Under the pieces are notes generated by a model. It was not told the origin of the DNA, made no database searches, and was given only the letters and a program-made list of their open reading frames with translations. Below are positions 59,798 to 64,000 of a stretch of DNA of 64,000 nucleotides, piece by piece. A program made the translations under genes and the position numbers. The first letter of the stretch is position 1. Every line of letters starts with the position of its first letter. Source of the DNA: Pseudomonas lini (GTDB lineage Bacteria; Pseudomonadota; Gammaproteobacteria; Pseudomonadales; Pseudomonadaceae); NCBI RefSeq assembly GCF_030812475.1, contig NZ_JAUSSR010000011.1:1-64000 (forward strand), read 5' to 3'.

Positions 59798-61102
59798 TTA
59801 GTTCAGGTGCTCGACGCGGATCCGTACGACCGGGCCCACCACGCCTTCCAAGGCCTCCAGGGCGGTGATCGCATCGTTCATGTGCTGTTCCAGCACACGG
59901 TGCGTCAGCATGATCATTGGCACCAGGCCGTCGTGTTCTTCGACTTCCTTCTGCATGATCGATTCGATGTTGATGCCACGTTCCGACAGGATGCTCGCCA
60001 CCTGGGCCAGTACGCCAGGATGATCCTTGGCCTGGATACGCAGGTAGTAGGCACTTTTGCAGGCTTCGATCGGCAGGATCGGGTGCGCCGACAGCGAATC
60101 CGGCTGGAAAGCCAGGTGCGGCACGCGGTTTTCCGGGTCGGAGGTCATGGCGCGAACCACGTCCACCAGGTCGGCGATCACCGACGAAGCGGTCGGCTCC
60201 ATGCCGGCGCCCGCGCCGTAGAACAGGGTCGAACCGGCGGCGTCGCCGTTGACCATGACCGCATTCATCACGCCATTGACGTTGGCGATCAGGCGATCGG
60301 CCGGGATCAGCGTCGGGTGCACTCGCAATTCGATGCCGGCCGCGGTGCTGCGCGCTACGCCCAGGTGCTTGATGCGATAGCCCAGTGCTTCGGCGTAATT
60401 CACGTCAGCGGTGGTCAGCTTGGTGATGCCTTCGGTGTAAGCCTTATCGAATTGCAGCGGAATACCGAACGCAATGGACGCCAGGATCGTCAGCTTGTGG
60501 GCGGCGTCGATGCCTTCGACGTCGAAGGTCGGATCCGCTTCGGCGTAACCCAGGGCTTGCGCCTCGGCCAGTACGTCTTCGAAGGTGCGACCCTTCTCAC
60601 GCATTTCGGTGAGGATGAAGTTGCCGGTGCCGTTGATGATCCCGGCGACCCAGTTGATGCGGTTGGCGGACAGGCCTTCACGGATCGCCTTTATCACCGG
60701 GATGCCACCGGCCACGGCCGCTTCGAACGCCACGATGACGCCCTTCTCGCGAGCCTTGGCGAAAATTTCATTACCGTGAACGGCGATCAGTGCCTTGTTC
60801 GCGGTGACCACATGCTTGCCATTCTCGATGGCCTTGAGTACCAGCTCGCGGGCAACGGTGTAGCCGCCCACCAGCTCTATGACGATGTCGATCTCAGGGT
60901 TCGTGGCCACTTCGAACACATCGTTGGTAATCGCAATACCGGTCGTCTGGAACTGAGGCTTTGGCGTGCGCGTGGCAATTTGTGCCACTTCGATTCCACG
61001 CCCGGCACGACGAGCAATTTCCTCGGCGTTGCGCTGAAGTACGTTGAAGGTACCGCCACCGACGGTCCCTAACCCACAGATGCCTACTTTGACCGGTTTC
61101 AC
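59798..61102 (-). CDS. hom: Homoserine dehydrogenase
   Basis: NAD(P)-dependent reduction of aspartate semialdehyde to homoserine, feeding threonine and methionine synthesis. It has 434 residues: Rossmann domain with VGICGLGTVGGGTFNVL, catalytic region GIINGTGNFILTEM and GYAEADPTFDVEGIDAAHK, and a C-terminal ACT domain (YYLRIQAKDHPGVLAQVA, residues about 350-430) for threonine feedback. The start is GTG at 61102, with GGGGAG six bases before it, giving MKPVKVGICGLG. Confidence 0.96.
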   Translation of the reverse strand: MKPVKVGICGLGTVGGGTFNVLQRNAEEIARRAGRGIEVAQIATRTPKPQFQTTGIAITNDVFEVATNPEIDIVIELVGGYTVARELVLKAIENGKHVVTANKALIAVHGNEIFAKAREKGVIVAFEAAVAGGIPVIKAIREGLSANRINWVAGIINGTGNFILTEMREKGRTFEDVLAEAQALGYAEADPTFDVEGIDAAHKLTILASIAFGIPLQFDKAYTEGITKLTTADVNYAEALGYRIKHLGVARSTAAGIELRVHPTLIPADRLIANVNGVMNAVMVNGDAAGSTLFYGAGAGMEPTASSVIADLVDVVRAMTSDPENRVPHLAFQPDSLSAHPILPIEACKSAYYLRIQAKDHPGVLAQVASILSERGINIESIMQKEVEEHDGLVPMIMLTHRVLEQHMNDAITALEALEGVVGPVVRIRVEHLN

Positions 61103-61235
61103 TGTGAACTCCCCATAAAACGGCCGACTCGAGGCCGGCCGTGAAAACAACCGCATACTCGCGGCTCTCTATTGATGGCCAGGCGATTGACCGCCCTACC
61201 ATGATCGTCAAAGGCTGACCGTGACGATACGAACT

Positions 61236-61967
61236 TTATTTCGCACCCAGCGCCAGTTTGGCGACTTGTGGCGCTGGCTGGTAGCCCGGAATGACCTGAC
61301 CATCAGCCAAAACGATGGCCGGTGTACCGTTCACGCCGATCGACTGACCCAGGGCGAACTGCCTGGAAACCGGGTTGTCGCACTTGGCGGCCTTGATTTC
61401 CTTGCCATCGACCATCTTGTCCATGGCGGCCTTCTTGTCTTTCGAGCACCAGACCGCCTGCAGCTGTTCGTCACCCGGCGAGCCCAGGCCCTGGCGCGGA
61501 AACGCCACGTAACGAACTTCGATGCCGCGCTTGTTCAGCTCGGGCACTTCGGCGTGCAGCTTGTGGCAGTACGGGCAGGTGGTATCGGTGAACACGGTGA
61601 TGTGGGATTTGGTTTCGCCGATCGCCGGGTAAACCACGGTGTCCGCTACCGGAATCGCATTGACCAGTTTCGAGACGCCCAGGCGCTCGGTCTTCTCGGT
61701 CAGGTTGACCGGCTTGCCGTCCTTGAGCTGGAACATGTAGCCCTGAACCACGTATTGGCCGTCGGCGCTGGCATACAGCACGCGGCTGCCCTTGAGCCTG
61801 ACTTCGTACAGCCCTGGCAATGGACTGGCGGTGATGGTTTCAACCGGAACTTCGAGCTGGAGGTTTTCCAGGCTTTTTCGAATGGCTTTGTCGGCCGCGT
61901 CATCGGCGACGGCAAAGGTGCTGACCAACGCAATGACTGCGGCGGCGAAAATCTGGGTCAGACGCAT
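61236..61967 (-). CDS. dsbC: Periplasmic disulfide isomerase DsbC
   Basis: Reshuffles wrong disulfides in periplasmic proteins. It has 243 residues: signal peptide to about residue 20 (cleavage after AVA), an N-terminal dimerisation domain, a linker, and a thioredoxin fold with the active site CPYC at residues 131-134 in TVFTDTTCPYCHKLHAEV; cis-Pro is in GVNGTPAIVLADG. A second Cys pair (AVWCSKDKK and AAKCDNP) is also present. It lies between xerD and hom on the same strand. Confidence 0.96.
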   Translation of the reverse strand: MRLTQIFAAAVIALVSTFAVADDAADKAIRKSLENLQLEVPVETITASPLPGLYEVRLKGSRVLYASADGQYVVQGYMFQLKDGKPVNLTEKTERLGVSKLVNAIPVADTVVYPAIGETKSHITVFTDTTCPYCHKLHAEVPELNKRGIEVRYVAFPRQGLGSPGDEQLQAVWCSKDKKAAMDKMVDGKEIKAAKCDNPVSRQFALGQSIGVNGTPAIVLADGQVIPGYQPAPQVAKLALGAK

Positions 61968-62121
61968 GAGAACTCCTGAGGGCGGACAAATGGGACGATC
62001 AGAACGCCCGTGCCGAAACACCGGGTCATAACCGCCCATCGTGCAAACCGGCAAAGCCTACCACATATGGCCCCTGTGGCCGAATGCGCCTGACGCAAGA
62101 CATTGCGGCAACGTAATTCAT

Positions 62122-62212
62122 TGTGGGAGCGGGCTTGCTCGCGAAGGCGGCTTGTCAGTTGACATCATCTTCGCCTGACCCACCGCATTCGCGAGCAAGC
62201 CCGCTCCCACAA
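62122..62212. repeat. REPIN
   Basis: TGTGGGAGCGGGCTTGCTCGCG and its complement, in the xerD-dsbC gap. Confidence 0.9.
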
Positions 62213-62221
62213 GGGATCAAC

Positions 62222-63118
62222 TCAGCCGCGCGGGTGGTGTTTGGCATGCAGGTCTTGCAAGCGCGCCCGGGCAACGTGAGTGTAGATCTGGGTGGTCGAC
62301 AAATCGCTGTGCCCCAGCAGCATCTGCACGACTCGCAGGTCGGCACCGTGATTGAGCAAGTGCGTGGCGAAGGCGTGGCGCAACGTGTGCGGCGACAGCG
62401 ACTTGCCGATTCCGGCGACCTTGGCCTGGTGCTTGATACGGTGCCAGAAGGTCTGGCGGGTCATCTGTTCTCCGCGCTGGCTGGGGAACATGACATCGCT
62501 GGGACGCCCACCCAGCAGCTCATTGCGGCCATCGCGCAGGTAGCGTTCGACCCAGACGATCGCCTCTTCGCCCATCGGCACCAGTCGCTCCTTGCTGCCC
62601 TTGCCCATCACCCGCAGCACACCCTGGCGCAGGTTGACCTGCTCCAGCGTCAGGCTGATCAGCTCGGTGACTCGCAATCCACAGGCATACAGCACTTCGA
62701 GCATGGCGCGGTCACGCTGACCGATGGCTTCGCTCAAGTCCGGTGCCTTGAGCAGCGCCTCCACATCGGCTTCCGACAGGGATTTAGGCAATGGCCTGCC
62801 GAGCTGGGGCATATCGACGCGCAAGGTCGGATCGACGGCAATCAGCTTTTCCCGCAATAAATAGCGATAAAACCCACGCACGCCGGAGAGGAATCGTGCC
62901 GTTGAACGGGGTTTGTAGTTTTGTTCCAGGCGCCAGGCAAGGTGGTCGAGGATCAATTCGCGGCCAGCGTTGATCAACTCCAGTCCTTTCTCTTGTAACC
63001 AACCGTTGAACAAGGCCAGGTCGCTGCGATAGGCATCGCGGGTGTTGTCGGACAGGCCTTTCTCCAGCCACAGGGCATCAAGGAACTGGTCTATCAGTGG
63101 GTGGTCAATGGCGGGCAT
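62222..63118 (-). CDS. xerD: Site-specific tyrosine recombinase XerD
   Basis: Resolves chromosome dimers at dif with XerC and FtsK. It has 298 residues. SAM-like core-binding domain at residues 1-95, then the catalytic domain with Arg in YACGLRVTELISLTL, Lys in GKGSKERLVPMG, the H-x-x-R of SPHTLRHAFATHLL, His in MLLGHSDLSTTQ and the nucleophile Tyr in STTQIYTHV. All are intact. No dif site lies in this window as far as I can see. Confidence 0.96.
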   Translation of the reverse strand: MPAIDHPLIDQFLDALWLEKGLSDNTRDAYRSDLALFNGWLQEKGLELINAGRELILDHLAWRLEQNYKPRSTARFLSGVRGFYRYLLREKLIAVDPTLRVDMPQLGRPLPKSLSEADVEALLKAPDLSEAIGQRDRAMLEVLYACGLRVTELISLTLEQVNLRQGVLRVMGKGSKERLVPMGEEAIVWVERYLRDGRNELLGGRPSDVMFPSQRGEQMTRQTFWHRIKHQAKVAGIGKSLSPHTLRHAFATHLLNHGADLRVVQMLLGHSDLSTTQIYTHVARARLQDLHAKHHPRG

Positions 63119-63212
63119 AGAGGCTCAGGTAACTGGAAAACTGACGGCAAGTCTTTCATAGCCGGCCTGGGCTTTACAGCATCAGTTGATGACAGCCGCG
63201 GCTGACAGATCG

Positions 63213-63301
63213 ATTCGCAAGCAAGCCCGCACATTGATCTCGGGTGCACACACATACCGCGCTCACAGGAGATCCAGTGTGGGAGCGGGCTTGCTCGCGA
63301 A
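63213..63301. repeat. REPIN, one arm degraded
   Basis: The left arm TTCGCAAGCAAGCCCGCACA has lost its G/C pairs, while the right arm TGTGGGAGCGGGCTTGCTCGCG is intact. It is upstream of xerD. Confidence 0.75.
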
Positions 63302-63378
63302 AGCCTCAACTCGGTTCCGGATCAGCTAGCAAACCCAGGCGGGCCTGGAACGAAATTCGGGGGTAAATCGCGGGCAAC

Positions 63379-63406
63379 AAAAAAGCAGCCCGTAGGCTGC
63401 TTTTTT
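63379..63406 (-). terminator. Terminator of rplS
   Basis: AAAAAAGCAGCC pairs perfectly with GGCTGCTTTTTT around a four-base loop, 22 bases after the rplS stop on the minus strand. Confidence 0.95.
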
Positions 63407-63428
63407 CTGCATCGGAAGCTGTCTGAAC

Positions 63429-63779
63429 TTAAGACAGTTTTTCCTTGATGCGAGCTGCTTTACCGGACAGGTCACGCAGGTAGTACAGCTTGGCTTTACG
63501 TACGTCACCGCGACGTTTAACGGCCATGCTGTCGATTTGCGGGCTGTAGGTCTGGAAAGTACGCTCTACGCCAACACCGTTGGAGATTTTACGCACGGTG
63601 AAAGCACTGTTTACGCCGCGGTTACGCTTGGCGATAACAACACCTTCGAACGCTTGCAGACGCGAACGGTCGCCTTCCTTCACTTTCACCTGAACGACAA
63701 TGGTGTCGCCCGGGGCAAAGGTAGGGATCTCTTTGGTCATCTGCTCTGCTTCGAGTGCAAGGATGATTTTGTTAGTCAT
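63429..63779 (-). CDS. rplS: 50S ribosomal protein L19
   Basis: A 116-residue ribosomal protein at the 30S-50S interface. The family is plain: FAPGDTIVVQVKVKEGDRSR, LQAFEGVVIAKRNRGVNSAF, then RRGDVRKAKLYYLRDLSGKA. TTAGGAGCACAGC precedes the ATG. It follows trmD, as in the rpsP-rimM-trmD-rplS operon. Confidence 0.98.
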   Translation of the reverse strand: MTNKIILALEAEQMTKEIPTFAPGDTIVVQVKVKEGDRSRLQAFEGVVIAKRNRGVNSAFTVRKISNGVGVERTFQTYSPQIDSMAVKRRGDVRKAKLYYLRDLSGKAARIKEKLS

Positions 63780-63824
63780 GCTGTGCTCCTAAGGTAAATC
63801 GTCGGATTTACCATCGATACGTTG

Positions 63825-64000
63825 TTAACTATCGTCCCGCTCGCGGATGTATTCCTCGAGCAGCTTCTTCTCTTCTCCAGAAAGCGAGCGGCTTTCCAGA
63901 AGATCGGCGCGTCGTTCAAAGGTCCGACCAAGGGACTGCTGTAAACGCCAACGCCGGATGTGCGCGTGATTGCCACTTAGCAATACGTCGGGAACACGCT
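63825..64000 (-). CDS. trmD: tRNA (guanine37-N1)-methyltransferase TrmD, C-terminal end (partial)
   Basis: Only the last 58 codons lie in the window; the gene continues past its right edge. The translated end contains VPDVLLSGNHAHIRRWR, then QQSLGRTFERRADLLESRSL and ends YIRERDDS, the typical C-terminal helices of TrmD. It methylates G37 of tRNAs to prevent frameshifting. 45 bases separate its stop from rplS. Confidence 0.93.
   Translation of the reverse strand, partial: RVPDVLLSGNHAHIRRWRLQQSLGRTFERRADLLESRSLSGEEKKLLEEYIRERDDS

Noticed and set aside
62222..63118. xerD as sign of an integrated mobile element
   Set aside because: Its neighbours are the usual core genes dsbC, hom, thrC and rplS, and its sequence is that of the housekeeping recombinase.

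Overview
The window is chromosomal DNA of a Pseudomonas, most likely of the P. fluorescens group. Evidence for this: the gene order of core blocks follows what I remember of the P. aeruginosa chromosome (plsB – ybaY-like – DUF4197 – mexK/J/L – rsmJ; tsaB/adk/ppc; lptF; lysS–prfB–wspRFEDCBA; recJ–yaeQ; thrC–hom–dsbC–xerD–rplS–trmD), genes are dense and GC-rich, and the intergenic spaces are full of the REP/REPIN palindromes (GTAGGAGCGAGCTTGCTCGCG and variants) typical of fluorescent pseudomonads. No tRNA, rRNA, CRISPR array, prophage or complete insertion sequence was seen.

Layout. 1–6.8 kb: lysine biosynthesis (dapE) overlapping an rRNA methyltransferase gene, a small unknown protein, a cold-shock protein, plsB, and two small envelope proteins. 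6.8–8.4 kb: a repeat-rich accessory patch holding a Fic gene remnant whose two ends are both cut by repeats, a tandem REP array, an inverted REPIN and another structured repeat. 8.4–13.3 kb: a MexJK-like RND efflux operon with a divergent TetR repressor (MexL-like). 13.4–22.3 kb: rsmJ, an unknown protein built on a duplicated 45-residue motif, a four-gene operon (unknown, DUF72, PEP-mutase-like, extensin-like), tsaB, adk, ppc. 22.4–28.8 kb: cell-envelope genes, including two lipoproteins (the second is LptF/OmpA-like) behind a good AlgU-type promoter, an alpha/beta hydrolase lipoprotein, a DUF1704 protein carrying an HExxxH metallopeptidase motif, and a TetR regulator.

28.8–40.2 kb: lysS and prfB (with its programmed +1 frameshift), followed by the complete Wsp chemosensory operon: receptor WspA, couplers WspB and WspD, methyltransferase WspC, kinase WspE, methylesterase WspF and the diguanylate cyclase WspR, which together couple surface sensing to cyclic-di-GMP. 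40.4–47.2 kb: a DUF533 protein and a ydcSTUV–patD type operon for uptake of putrescine-like compounds and oxidation of gamma-aminobutyraldehyde. 47.3–53.7 kb: two very small genes (one AbrB-antitoxin-like), Tat-exported glucan protein opgD, an old-yellow-enzyme gene, recJ and yaeQ. 53.8–58.0 kb: a CaiB/BaiF CoA-transferase gene overlapping a periplasmic binding-protein-like gene, a DUF3509 protein, and a BvgS-like receptor that ends after its PAS domain without a kinase. 58.3–64 kb: thrC, hom, dsbC, xerD, rplS and the 3' end of trmD.

Most of the window is ordinary core genome. The least explained parts are the Fic/repeat patch, the duplicated-motif protein at 14.3 kb, the DUF1704 protease-like gene with its lipoprotein partner, the small-gene pair at 47.4–47.8 kb and the kinase-less receptor at 56.6–58.0 kb. 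I found no clear new multi-gene defence or biosynthetic system. Family assignments come from reading the translated sequence; no database search was run.
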